From contig CACAPQ010000010.1 of assembly GCA_902534325.1 (NCBI GenBank), forward strand, positions 1 through 64,000: 64,000 bases of DNA, given 5' to 3'. This DNA comes from Paracoccaceae bacterium (lineage in GTDB: Bacteria > Pseudomonadota > Alphaproteobacteria > Rhodobacterales > Rhodobacteraceae). This document shows, one piece after another, positions 35,857 to 44,557 of the stretch (position 1 is its first letter; each line of letters opens with the position of its first letter). The translations under genes and the position numbers were made by a program. The notes under the pieces are model-generated. The model searched no databases. It was not told the origin of the DNA and saw only the letters and a list, made by a program, of their open reading frames with translations.

Positions 35857-36707
35857 CTACAACCTGGATAAGTGAAGATGGTGAGCCAGTCAGTAAAAAA
35901 ATTTCAATTTTTGGATGGATGCGGGTATTTAGTCGCGGTAGCGCAATCATATTTATTATATTGTTTGGCCTAATTTTAAAATTTGTACTTAGGCTTTCTG
36001 AAAAGCCATTATTTGGCGATAGGCGACCAGTGACCCCGTACATAACAGTTTTGGTTAGCAAGATTTCCCTTTGGCTGTTGTCCATCCCAGTTACGCGTTT
36101 TGGTGCTCCTCTTTTACAACCTGGTGCCTTCGTTGCTAATCATACTTCCTGGCTAGATATATTTGCCCTAAATTCTGGTCAGAGCCTCTATTTCGTTTCA
36201 AAATCAGAAGTATCCAAATGGCCCGGTATAGGATTGCTAGCCAAAGCAACGGGAACTTTATTTATTCGTCGAGAGTCAAAAGAGGCTGTTGCCCAGAAAA
36301 AACTAATTGGGCAAAGAATAAAAATGGGCCATAGGCTTTTATTTTTTCCTGAGGGCACATCTACTGACGGTATGAGAGTGTTACCTTTTAAATCGGCGTT
36401 ATTTCAGGCTTTTTTTGATTCAGGATCGAATTTACCGTGTTACATCCAACCAGTAACCGTAACTTACTTTGCTCCTAAAAACGAAGATCCTAGGTTCTAT
36501 GGTTGGTGGGGTGATATGTCATTTGCGGTACATCTATTAAAAACAATCGCTTCAAGGAGGCAAGGTAGCATAGAGGTTCGATACCATGAACCTTTATTGG
36601 TTTCTAATTTTGCCAAAAGAAAAGAGCTTGCGGCAGCGGCAGAGAAAATAGTTAGATCTACACATATTTTTGCAGTCTCTAATCTGAAAAACCAAGCAAG
36701 TGATTAA
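35853..36707 (+). CDS. olsA: Lyso-ornithine lipid O-acyltransferase (PlsC family)
   Basis: This membrane-bound acyltransferase adds the second acyl chain to lyso-ornithine lipid. The 284 residues have an N-terminal hydrophobic segment at about 30-50, the catalytic HX4D as NHTSWLD and the substrate-binding FPEGTSTDG. The TTG start at 35853 overlaps the olsB stop, with AGGAGA 6 bases upstream. The 3' end overlaps the convergent ThiE-like gene by 29 bases. Some OlsA proteins also acylate lysophosphatidic acid. Confidence 0.92.
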   Translation: MTTTWISEDGEPVSKKISIFGWMRVFSRGSAIIFIILFGLILKFVLRLSEKPLFGDRRPVTPYITVLVSKISLWLLSIPVTRFGAPLLQPGAFVANHTSWLDIFALNSGQSLYFVSKSEVSKWPGIGLLAKATGTLFIRRESKEAVAQKKLIGQRIKMGHRLLFFPEGTSTDGMRVLPFKSALFQAFFDSGSNLPCYIQPVTVTYFAPKNEDPRFYGWWGDMSFAVHLLKTIASRRQGSIEVRYHEPLLVSNFAKRKELAAAAEKIVRSTHIFAVSNLKNQASD

Positions 36708-37305
36708 GTTCATTTAAAGGATTATTCGCTTTCCATATCTCGTTTCCAAAAGCCAAAAAATCTGTTGCGTTTTCTAGATCATTTACAACTTTTTTATTGA
36801 GGCCTCCTTCTGATATTACCGGGATTTCTATCATTGTGCTCCACCACATAAACAAATCAGGGTTGGCAATAGTACCATCTTTAAGGGTTGTATTACTCAG
36901 TGGTCCAAAACTTATATAGTCAGCCCCAGCTTCTCCAGCCGTTATACCGGTATGTTTTGAGTTCCCGCAGAAAGCACCAACAATTGCCTCTTTTCCCAAA
37001 TTTTCACGTGCTTTTCGAACATTTCTTGCTCCGTCTGACAAGTGTACCCCATCTAGTCCATGTTTTTGCACAAATAAAAAATGATCTTCGATAACAATCG
37101 CAACATCTCTAGAATGACAAATATTTCTTATAACATCAGCAGTTTTTGCAATAGTATTTTCTTCTTGAATAGAGAGTGCCAATCTAAAACAAGAGATCTC
37201 AATTGAATCCAGTATAGGTTTTAAATCTTCGGAAAATCTTTCGATTTCGAATTCAGCTGGACTAATAATATAAAGTTTAGGCTGCTCTGATTTTATCATT
37301 TCCAA
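36679..37305 (-). CDS. Thiamine phosphate synthase-like protein
   Basis: This TIM-barrel protein of 208 residues resembles ThiE/TenI: KLYIISPAEF, DGVHLSDGARNVRKAR, GAFCGNSKHTGITAGEAGADYISFGPL and a final phosphate loop PVISEGGLNKK. The motif HLSDGARN differs from the canonical HLGQ-D form, and Rhodobacterales have such divergent ThiE paralogues. It may join the thiazole and pyrimidine phosphates or have another role. No other thiamine gene is in the window. It converges with olsA and diverges from the SpoU methyltransferase gene. Confidence 0.78.
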   Translation of the reverse strand: MEMIKSEQPKLYIISPAEFEIERFSEDLKPILDSIEISCFRLALSIQEENTIAKTADVIRNICHSRDVAIVIEDHFLFVQKHGLDGVHLSDGARNVRKARENLGKEAIVGAFCGNSKHTGITAGEAGADYISFGPLSNTTLKDGTIANPDLFMWWSTMIEIPVISEGGLNKKVVNDLENATDFLAFGNEIWKANNPLNELNHLLGFSD

Positions 37306-37400
37306 AAGTCAATTTAGTGATTAACTAATCAGTAAACCCAAAAACAAAATTAACCAATATCAACAAACAAATTTTTATCTTTGGGTCTGGAAAAAATTTA

Positions 37401-38168
37401 TTGATCGATTTGAAGGAATTAAAGGTGCCATTAGAGAAGAAACAACCATGTTTTATTTTGGTAAATCCGCAAATGGGAGAAAATATAGGCGCGTCAGCTC
37501 GTGGAATGTGGAATTTTGGTTTAGAGCGTATGCGGATCGTTTCACCAAGGGATGGTTGGCCCAATCAAAAAGCGGTGGCCATGGCAAGTGGCGCAGGTCG
37601 ATTATTAGACGACGCATTGATTTTTCCGACTTTTACTGATGCCATAGCTGACCAAAATTTCGTTTTTGCTACTACAGCCAGACGAAGGGATTTAATAAAA
37701 CCAGTATACTCTCCCAAGGAGGCGACCAAACTTGCTTTTAGTAAAATATCCAAGGGGCAAAATGTAGGGTTTGCCTTTGGCCCTGAAAGATCAGGCTTTG
37801 AGAACTCAGACATCATTAAAGCTAACGCAATTGTGTCTGTTCCAGTAAATGAACAGTTCCCATCGCTGAACTTGGCTCAATGCATTCTTTTAATAGCTTA
37901 TGAGTGGATGCTTAAATCTACCAACCCAAGCAGTGACAAATCAACCTCAGAGGGATCAGATATGGTTCCTTTAATGAAGGTGGAAAAGCTTTCTCAGTAT
38001 TTTGAACATACATTAGAAAACTCTGGATTTTTTTATCCGGAAGATAAAGCAGAAAGTATGAAAGCTAATTTTAGAAATATGTGGTCTCGAATGCCTTTAA
38101 CTAACTCGGATGTGCAAATTTTCTATGGTATGCTAAGACAATTGCTTAGAACAAATAAAAAAAGTTGA
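37401..38168 (+). CDS. TrmH/SpoU-family RNA 2'-O-methyltransferase (TrmJ-like)
   Basis: This SPOUT-fold methyltransferase has 255 residues. CFILVNPQMGENIGASARGMWNFG is the N-terminal motif (given here broken as CFILVNPQMGEN and IGASARGMWNFG), then FAFGPERSGFEN and the C-terminal SLNLAQCILLIAYEW knot. The closest known relative is TrmJ, which methylates position 32 of tRNA, so that is the likely role. It starts with TTG at 37401 and lacks a convincing Shine-Dalgarno. Confidence 0.88.
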   Translation: MIDLKELKVPLEKKQPCFILVNPQMGENIGASARGMWNFGLERMRIVSPRDGWPNQKAVAMASGAGRLLDDALIFPTFTDAIADQNFVFATTARRRDLIKPVYSPKEATKLAFSKISKGQNVGFAFGPERSGFENSDIIKANAIVSVPVNEQFPSLNLAQCILLIAYEWMLKSTNPSSDKSTSEGSDMVPLMKVEKLSQYFEHTLENSGFFYPEDKAESMKANFRNMWSRMPLTNSDVQIFYGMLRQLLRTNKKS

Positions 38169-38250
38169 GATCATAAATACTTTTACTAGTTGTAAATTAT
38201 AGAGGGTTCGTTGCAAGTAAGTACTGCGGGAAGCGTTGTGGTAAATAATT

Positions 38251-39393
38251 ATGAGTAAAAAAAGAGCTATTTTTCAAGAGGTTTCGGATAGCGAAAAACC
38301 AATTGCAAGCAATAGTGTTGGAATAATTGAGAAAAACTCCAATGAGAAAATAAAAAATACAATTCAGTTATGGTTAAAAGCCCTATTTTTTCTTATTGTT
38401 TTAATTATATTAGTAGGTGGTTTAACACGCCTAACAGACAGTGGACTATCAATAACTGAGTGGAAACCTATCACTGGTGCATTACCGCCATTTTCGGCAG
38501 AAAGTTGGGCGGCTGAGTTTAACAAATATAAACAAATCCCAGAGTATAAATTACAAAACGATGGCATGAGCTTAAGTGAATTTAAATTTATTTACTGGTG
38601 GGAGTGGGGCCATCGGCAGCTTGGCCGTGTTATTGGCTTAGTTTGGTTTTTTGGGTTTATTTCCTTATTATCATTTGGAAAAATCCAGAAACCTTGGCGG
38701 CTAAGATTGTTACTTATAGGTGTTTTAATAGGTGTTCAGGGAACAGTTGGTTGGTGGATGGTTTCAAGCGGGTTGACCGGTACTGTGTTAGATGTAGCTA
38801 GTTATCGACTTGCGACACATTTAGGGCTCGCATTCATTATTCTTGGATACATAACGTGGTTTGTTCTTCGGTTAGGTAGAAGCGAAACTTTCTTACTGCA
38901 AGCGCGTAGAAATGCAGAACCAAAATTTATAATACTATCGACGGGTTTATTACATTTAACGTTTTTACAAATTCTATTTGGAGCTCTGGTAGCTGGAATT
39001 GATGCCGGCAGATCATATACTGATTGGCCTTTGATGGCAGGTCAATTTTTTCCACCAGATTTGTTTTATTTGAACCCTTGGTGGAGGAACTTTTTTGAGG
39101 ATCCTGGCTTAGTGCAATTTGTTCATCGAGTTAGTGGTTATGTTCTATTTATTTTTTGCGTTTATAGTTGGTCAAGTGTCAGAAAATCGGGGAATGAAAG
39201 TTTAAAGTTTGCCTTTAATCTAATTTTTGCAATTGCTTTTTTCCAAATGGTTTTGGGAATAGTTACGCTAATGTATGCTGCTCCATGGGAGATTGCCATC
39301 GTTCACCAGTTTGGCGCAATATTACTTTGGGTTTCTGTTTTACGGGCGAGGTTTATCACTAAATATCCGCCAGACAACGCCTTATCAAAGTAG
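38251..39393 (+). CDS. ctaA: Heme A synthase
   Basis: This COX15/CtaA-type membrane enzyme oxidises the C8 methyl of heme O to a formyl group to make heme A for cytochrome c oxidase. The 380 residues have about eight helices. The conserved block VGGLTRLTDSGLSITEWKP follows helix 1, and the heme-ligand histidines are in EWGHRQLGR, LATHLGLA, QFVHRVSGY and IVHQFGA. The first 40 residues are cytoplasmic and variable. It is a single gene convergent with gyrA. Confidence 0.95.
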   Translation: MSKKRAIFQEVSDSEKPIASNSVGIIEKNSNEKIKNTIQLWLKALFFLIVLIILVGGLTRLTDSGLSITEWKPITGALPPFSAESWAAEFNKYKQIPEYKLQNDGMSLSEFKFIYWWEWGHRQLGRVIGLVWFFGFISLLSFGKIQKPWRLRLLLIGVLIGVQGTVGWWMVSSGLTGTVLDVASYRLATHLGLAFIILGYITWFVLRLGRSETFLLQARRNAEPKFIILSTGLLHLTFLQILFGALVAGIDAGRSYTDWPLMAGQFFPPDLFYLNPWWRNFFEDPGLVQFVHRVSGYVLFIFCVYSWSSVRKSGNESLKFAFNLIFAIAFFQMVLGIVTLMYAAPWEIAIVHQFGAILLWVSVLRARFITKYPPDNALSK

Positions 39394-39417
39394 TCAATTT
39401 TGGTTGATTAAAGATTA

Positions 39418-42156
39418 TTAGTCGAGGTGACCTTCTTCTGCATCATCACCCTGATCTGCGATCCAAGCTACTGATACAACTTCCTCATTTTCTTTAGTAT
39501 CAAATACTTTGACACCACCAGCGCTTCTAGATCTAAAAGAGATACCCTCTACGGGAACTCGAATTGATTGACCGTTTGAAGTTGCCAACATTATTTGATC
39601 CTCAAGCTCTACGGGAAAACTTGCGACAATAGCTCCGCCCCGCATCGTTTTATCCATTGCTGCGACACCCATCCCCCCTCGGCCTCTCACGGGATAGTCG
39701 TGACTCGATGAAAGTTTACCTGCCCCACCAGAAGTGATCGTGAGTATTAAGTTTTCAGAAGCTGACATTTCTGCGTAACGTTCAGGTGAGATGGTTGCAT
39801 TTTCATTTACATCATCTTCGTCTGAATTTATTTCCTCATCAATTAATCCAGATACAGCGCGACGCATCTTTAAATAAGCCGATCTTTCATCTGGTGTTGC
39901 AATAAAATGTCTAATCACCGACATGGAGACGACTTTATCTTGGCCTAAAAGTTTGATTCCTCGAACACCAGTTGATTTTCGGCCTTTGAATACTCTTACA
40001 GCAGTGGTTGAAAAGCGAATTGCTCTTCCAGAATCCGTAAAAAGCATTACATCCTCCTCTTCTCCAGCTATACGAGCATTTACTAGTTCAGTACCTTTTT
40101 TCAAATCCATAGCAATTTTTCCATTAGATCGAACATTGGTAAAATCGGAAAGAGCGTTTCTACGTATATCTCCAGCAGAAGTGGCAAAGACAATTTGCAA
40201 ATTATCCCATTCTTTCTCCTCAACATCGACTGGCATTATTGCAGCTATCGAAACACCGACGGGAATTGGTAAAATGTTTACTATGGCTTTCCCTTTGGCG
40301 GTCCTGCCACCCAAGGGTAGTCTCCATGTCTTGAGTTTATAAGCCATACCGTCTGTTGTAAAAAATAGTAACTGAGTGTGAGTGTTTGAAACGAATAGTG
40401 TCGTCACGACATCTTCGTCCTTCGTTTGCATGCCTGCTAGGCCTTTGCCACCGCGACGTTGTGCTCGAAAATCGATGAGTGGTGTGCGTTTAATATATCC
40501 TCCGGAAGTTACAGTTACGACCATGTCTTCGCGTTCAATTAGGTCTTCGTCCTCCATATCGCCAGACCAATCTACGATCTCCGTTCTCCGAGGAACTGCG
40601 AACTGTTCTTTTACTTCTTTCAATTCATTCCTAATGATTTCCATGATTTGCTCACGAGAACCTAAAATCCCTAAGTATTCTTTGATTTTTACTGACAGCG
40701 TTTTTAACTCTTCTGTGACTTCTTTTACGCCAATTTGTGTTAGGCGTTGTAACCTTAATTCTAAAATTGCTCTCGCTTGAGTTTCAGAAAGATTATAGGT
40801 GTCATCTTTATTTATTGTATGGGTTGGGTCATCAATGAGTTTTATGTACTCAGCAATTGATCCAGCCGGCCAACGTCGCTGCATAAGTTTTTCACGAGCT
40901 TCGGCGGCATCAGAAGATGAACGTATAGTTGCAACCACTTCATCAACATTGGTAACTGCTACAGCGAGACCACAAAGAATATGTGAGCGTTCGCGGGCTT
41001 TCCGCAATTCGAAAGCTGTTCTTCGAGCGACAACAATTTCTCTGAAGTCGATAAAGTTCGTTAAAAATGAACGCAGTGTTAATTGCTCTGGTCTGCCCCC
41101 ATTTAAAGCTAACATGTTACAGCCGAAAGAGGTTTGCATGGGAGTAAATCGATAGAGTTGATTCAAAACAACCTCAGCAGTTGCATCTCTTTTTAATTCG
41201 ACAACAACCCTTACGCCATTCCTGTCACTCTCATCTTGTACATGTGAAATTCCTTCTACTTTTTTATCGCGCGCCTGCTCAGCAATTTTTTCTATCATAG
41301 AAGATTTGTTAACTTGATATGGGATTTCTTCAATTATAATGGCATATCGATCTTTTCTAATCTCTTCAATTTTAGTTTTAGCCCGAATTATAACGCTACC
41401 TCGACCCTCAATATAGGCTTTGCGAGCGCCTGATCGACCCAACATCATCCCGCCAGTTGGGAAATCTGGACCAGGCACATACTGTATTAAATCTTCCGAG
41501 CTCAAATCAGGAGTTTGTATTAGAGCTAGTGTAGCATCAACAACCTCACCAAGATTGTGCGGAGGAATATTTGTTGCCATCCCAACAGCAATTCCACCCG
41601 CTCCATTAACCAACATATTCGGAAAGCGGGCCGGGAGGACTGAAGGTTCTCGATCCTTTCCATCATAATTGTCTTGAAAGTCAACGGTGTCCTTATCTAT
41701 GTCGCTTAATAGGAAGGCTGCAGGTTTATCCATTCGCACTTCTGTATACCTCATGGCCGCAGGATTATCTCCATCCATAGACCCAAAATTTCCTTGCCCA
41801 TCTAGCAAAGGCAAAGACATGGAAAACGGCTGAGCCATTCTGACCAAAGCATCATAAATTGCGCTGTCGCCGTGCGGGTGATATTTACCCATAACATCGC
41901 CTACAGGCCTTGCAGATTTTCGATATGATTTTTCATGGGTGTTGCCTGTCTCGTGCATTGCATACAAAATTCGACGATGCACGGGCTTTAATCCGTCCCT
42001 TAAATCTGGTATCGCCCTACTTACAATAACGCTCATTGCGTAATCTAAGTAGGAAGTTTTTAGCTCTTTTGTTATCGAGATCGATGGACCGTCGTATGGC
42101 TTGCGCTCAACAACGCTTGATCCACCTTCTTCTGATTTATCTTCTGAGTCGCTCAA
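39418..42156 (-). CDS. gyrA: DNA gyrase subunit A
   Basis: This is the catalytic DNA-breaking subunit of gyrase. The 912 residues contain the quinolone-region helix [19 protein letters not shown] with Ser98 and Asp102, the residues of the susceptible type. The active-site Tyr is Tyr137 in AAMRYTE. The GyrA box QRRGGKG in the C-terminal domain distinguishes it from ParC. An acidic insertion ([14 protein letters not shown] region) in the C-terminal wheel is common in alphaproteobacteria. The start is TTG at 42156 with AGGTG upstream. A good promoter lies at 42198-42227. Confidence 0.96.
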   Translation of the reverse strand: MSDSEDKSEEGGSSVVERKPYDGPSISITKELKTSYLDYAMSVIVSRAIPDLRDGLKPVHRRILYAMHETGNTHEKSYRKSARPVGDVMGKYHPHGDSAIYDALVRMAQPFSMSLPLLDGQGNFGSMDGDNPAAMRYTEVRMDKPAAFLLSDIDKDTVDFQDNYDGKDREPSVLPARFPNMLVNGAGGIAVGMATNIPPHNLGEVVDATLALIQTPDLSSEDLIQYVPGPDFPTGGMMLGRSGARKAYIEGRGSVIIRAKTKIEEIRKDRYAIIIEEIPYQVNKSSMIEKIAEQARDKKVEGISHVQDESDRNGVRVVVELKRDATAEVVLNQLYRFTPMQTSFGCNMLALNGGRPEQLTLRSFLTNFIDFREIVVARRTAFELRKARERSHILCGLAVAVTNVDEVVATIRSSSDAAEAREKLMQRRWPAGSIAEYIKLIDDPTHTINKDDTYNLSETQARAILELRLQRLTQIGVKEVTEELKTLSVKIKEYLGILGSREQIMEIIRNELKEVKEQFAVPRRTEIVDWSGDMEDEDLIEREDMVVTVTSGGYIKRTPLIDFRAQRRGGKGLAGMQTKDEDVVTTLFVSNTHTQLLFFTTDGMAYKLKTWRLPLGGRTAKGKAIVNILPIPVGVSIAAIMPVDVEEKEWDNLQIVFATSAGDIRRNALSDFTNVRSNGKIAMDLKKGTELVNARIAGEEEDVMLFTDSGRAIRFSTTAVRVFKGRKSTGVRGIKLLGQDKVVSMSVIRHFIATPDERSAYLKMRRAVSGLIDEEINSDEDDVNENATISPERYAEMSASENLILTITSGGAGKLSSSHDYPVRGRGGMGVAAMDKTMRGGAIVASFPVELEDQIMLATSNGQSIRVPVEGISFRSRSAGGVKVFDTKENEEVVSVAWIADQGDDAEEGHLD

Positions 42157-42197
42157 GGTTACGCACCTATCTGAAAATACTATATTTTGTTAATTAT

Positions 42198-42227
42198 ATT
42201 ATAGCAGAGCATGTATGTTGTGCGCAA
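42198..42227 (-). promoter_or_regulatory. Candidate sigma70 promoter for gyrA
   Basis: On the minus strand TTGCGC (42227-42222) is followed by an 18-base spacer and a perfect TATAAT (42203-42198). Transcription would start near 42191, giving a leader of about 35 bases before the gyrA TTG. Confidence 0.65.
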
Positions 42228-42298
42228 TGAAAGACTTTAGATAATTCTTAAAATTCAATCTTTGTAAAAAAGGCAGCAAATTTTCGGTTTTAACGGTA

Positions 42299-42871
42299 CT
42301 AGAACCTTAGCTTTGTATATTTGCTACCCTCTAATGTAGCCCCTACTTTTAACCCTGATTGGCCAAATACTAAGGCAATGACAGGGGATAGGGTTGTTAG
42401 TGTTTCGACTTTCAATGACTCGCTAATGCTTGGCGTAATGTATTCCAAATCTCCACCCGCTGAAAAACCCATTGAGTATTCAAATTGAGTTAGTGCTGCA
42501 TCTGTCATGAAAAACAGTACGTGTGCATATTGCTGGGCGCCTAATTGGATTCCTGTATTCGCAGAAATTGATGAGTAATAGTTCTTAACTGAGCCATTTA
42601 CCACAAGTGCGCCACGACCATAGCCTCCTCCAACGCCAAATCCGGCTTCTGTTACAAGCGGCATTACCAATAATCCAGAAGCTTTTGCTGCTAATTGCCT
42701 GCTGTACGGATACTCTACATGCATCTGCTCTATTGTTTTAAAAACCCTTGCATCAATTTGAGCAGCCGCTTTGGGAGTATTCAAAGGGTTAGATATTTGT
42801 GGGATACTACATGATGCTAAGTAAATTGTGAACAAAAGGGCTATTAAAAGGAATTTAAAAATAATTTTCAT
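42299..42871 (-). CDS. SYLF-domain lipoprotein
   Basis: The 190 residues begin with a lipoprotein signal peptide ending in the lipobox LASC (Cys21), so it is anchored in a membrane facing the periplasm. The rest is a Ysc84/SYLF actin-binding-like lipid-binding domain: ASGLLVMPLVTEAGFGVGGG, YGRGALVV, GIQLGAQQYAHVLFFM and PVIALVFGQSGLKVGATLEG. Bacterial members are thought to bind lipids, and the function is unknown. It lies on the same strand between hemB and gyrA, 20 bases after hemB ends. Confidence 0.87.
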   Translation of the reverse strand: MKIIFKFLLIALLFTIYLASCSIPQISNPLNTPKAAAQIDARVFKTIEQMHVEYPYSRQLAAKASGLLVMPLVTEAGFGVGGGYGRGALVVNGSVKNYYSSISANTGIQLGAQQYAHVLFFMTDAALTQFEYSMGFSAGGDLEYITPSISESLKVETLTTLSPVIALVFGQSGLKVGATLEGSKYTKLRF

Positions 42872-42891
42872 TGGAGATCACTTGGTTTTGT

Positions 42892-43887
42892 CTATTTTAA
42901 TAATTTTGCTGCTTCGGGGGCAAAGTAAGTTAATATTCCGTCACATCCAGAACGCTTGAATGCCATTAAGGTTTCGATGATGATTTTATTTCGATCAAGC
43001 CACCCTTTTTCAAAAGCTGCAGATAACATCGAATATTCGCCACTAACTTGATATGCAAAAGTGGGAGCGCCAAATGTATCCTTTACCCTTCTACAGATAT
43101 CAAGATAGGGCATCCCAGGTTTTATCATTACCATGTCCGCGCCTTCTTTAAGGTCTCTCGCTACCAATCGAAGCGCTTCATTAGAATTTGCGATATCCAT
43201 TTGATATGTTTTTTTATCACCGGTAAAAGCGCCAGATGCCCCGACAGCATCTCGAAAAGGCCCGTAAAAACTGCTAGAATACTTTGCCGCATATGACATT
43301 ATACTCACTTCAGAGTGTCCATTTTTCTCCAAAGCTGACCTAATTGCCCCAATGCGGCCATCCATCATGTCAGATGGCCCTATCACATCAACGCCCGCTT
43401 CCGCTTGTGAGAGGGCTTGTTTGACCAAAGCCTCTATTGTTTTATCATTCACAATTTTTCCATTTTCGACGAAACCATCGTGTCCATTAACATTATATGG
43501 ATCTAAGGCCACATCTGACATGACAACAAGCTCTGGAATTTCATTTTTAATGGCTCTGGTCGCTTTATTTGATAAATTATCTGGGTTCCATGCCTCGGCG
43601 CAATCTTCTGTTTTTAATGACTGTTCTGTGTATGGGAAAAGACAGATAGCTGGTATTCCCAAATCAAAAGCCTCAGATGCGGCGTTTACAAGGCGGTCAA
43701 TACTTCTTCTTTTCACTCCAGGCATTGAAGGCACATCTTGTTCAATATTATTGCCGTCACAGATAAAAACGGGCCATATGAAATCATTTGCACCAACGCT
43801 TGTTTCACTTACCAAATTGCGTATTTTTTCGTTTTTTCTAGTACGCCTAAACCGCAACGATGGAAATTTTTGATCGATAAAATTCAT
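42892..43887 (-). CDS. hemB: Delta-aminolevulinic acid dehydratase (porphobilinogen synthase)
   Basis: HemB condenses two 5-aminolevulinate molecules to porphobilinogen in heme synthesis. ATG 43887 (MNFIDQKFPSLRFRRTRKN) is preferred to an upstream start at 43938 that adds residues without family similarity, giving 331 residues. The metal-site segment MSDVALDPYNVNGHDG lacks the cysteines of zinc enzymes, so this is the magnesium-type form usual in Rhodobacterales. Schiff-base lysines are in SYAAKYSS and MIKPGMPYLDI. Confidence 0.95.
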   Translation of the reverse strand: MNFIDQKFPSLRFRRTRKNEKIRNLVSETSVGANDFIWPVFICDGNNIEQDVPSMPGVKRRSIDRLVNAASEAFDLGIPAICLFPYTEQSLKTEDCAEAWNPDNLSNKATRAIKNEIPELVVMSDVALDPYNVNGHDGFVENGKIVNDKTIEALVKQALSQAEAGVDVIGPSDMMDGRIGAIRSALEKNGHSEVSIMSYAAKYSSSFYGPFRDAVGASGAFTGDKKTYQMDIANSNEALRLVARDLKEGADMVMIKPGMPYLDICRRVKDTFGAPTFAYQVSGEYSMLSAAFEKGWLDRNKIIIETLMAFKRSGCDGILTYFAPEAAKLLK

Positions 43888-44015
43888 AGTAAAAACAATC
43901 TTTTTAAACAGCTTTACATGAATTCGACATGACCTCAAGTATTTGTGTAAGTGTGTTCTTGTAGTTTAGCTAGCCTAGACTAAATTATTGTTTGATAGAT
44001 TTAATTTAGTGATTA

Positions 44016-44525
44016 ATGAATGTTTTTTTGTCAATAGATGCTTATTCAAGCATATGGTTCTGGACCTTACTAATTATAGCTTGGTTAATTTCAATAGATA
44101 AGTTTTCTGTACATAGCCACTACAAATGGATTTCTGCATCAAATAGCGGTGCATCGCGCCAGAGAGAAATACTCAGATCTTTTTATTTAAAGTCGGACTA
44201 TATAGGTAAATACAAAAATAATAGTTTAATCCTTTTGCCAGTTTGTTTTTTTTCGTTCTTTATCGTTAATTGGACAGTCTTAGCTTTTTTCTATTCTGTG
44301 GAGTTTCTTCAAGCCGCTTTTTTGCTTTTTTGGCCGTTTATCATTTGCATTATCTTGCGTCTCTGTCTCCGCCAGTCTATTGGATCCCTAGATGAGGTAT
44401 CGTTTGAAGATGTCTTTATTAAAGTTAAGCTATTTAGACGTGTTGCTGTTGTAATCGCATCGGTATCGCTTCTGAGTAGCATTACATGGGGTTCTTATTT
44501 TAACCTAAAAACTATCTTTTTTTAA
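44016..44525 (+). CDS. Conserved-looking membrane protein of unknown function
   Basis: The 169 residues have about four hydrophobic helices: near 12-28 (WFWTLLIIAWLIS), 75-95, 100-120 (EFLQAAFLLFWPFIICIIL) and 143-163. A basic cytoplasmic stretch lies between the first two. The layout resembles a small membrane protein that Rhodobacterales genomes often annotate as a component of the SufBCD complex; that label is from memory and untested. It sits 33 bases upstream of mfd on the same strand and diverges from hemB. Function unknown. Confidence 0.7.
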   Translation: MNVFLSIDAYSSIWFWTLLIIAWLISIDKFSVHSHYKWISASNSGASRQREILRSFYLKSDYIGKYKNNSLILLPVCFFSFFIVNWTVLAFFYSVEFLQAAFLLFWPFIICIILRLCLRQSIGSLDEVSFEDVFIKVKLFRRVAVVIASVSLLSSITWGSYFNLKTIFF

Positions 44526-44557
44526 CTTGAGCAATTTTTTCACTTGTTAGCTATAAA

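Noticed and set aside
40382-41155. Antisense open frames inside gyrA
   Set aside because: These Ser/Arg-rich frames mirror gyrA codons and show no domain features.
43965-43984. TTTAG...CTAAA inverted repeat between hemB and the membrane protein, as a second Irr box
   Set aside because: The half-sites are only five bases and 10 bases apart, unlike the 3-base centre of the iron control element.
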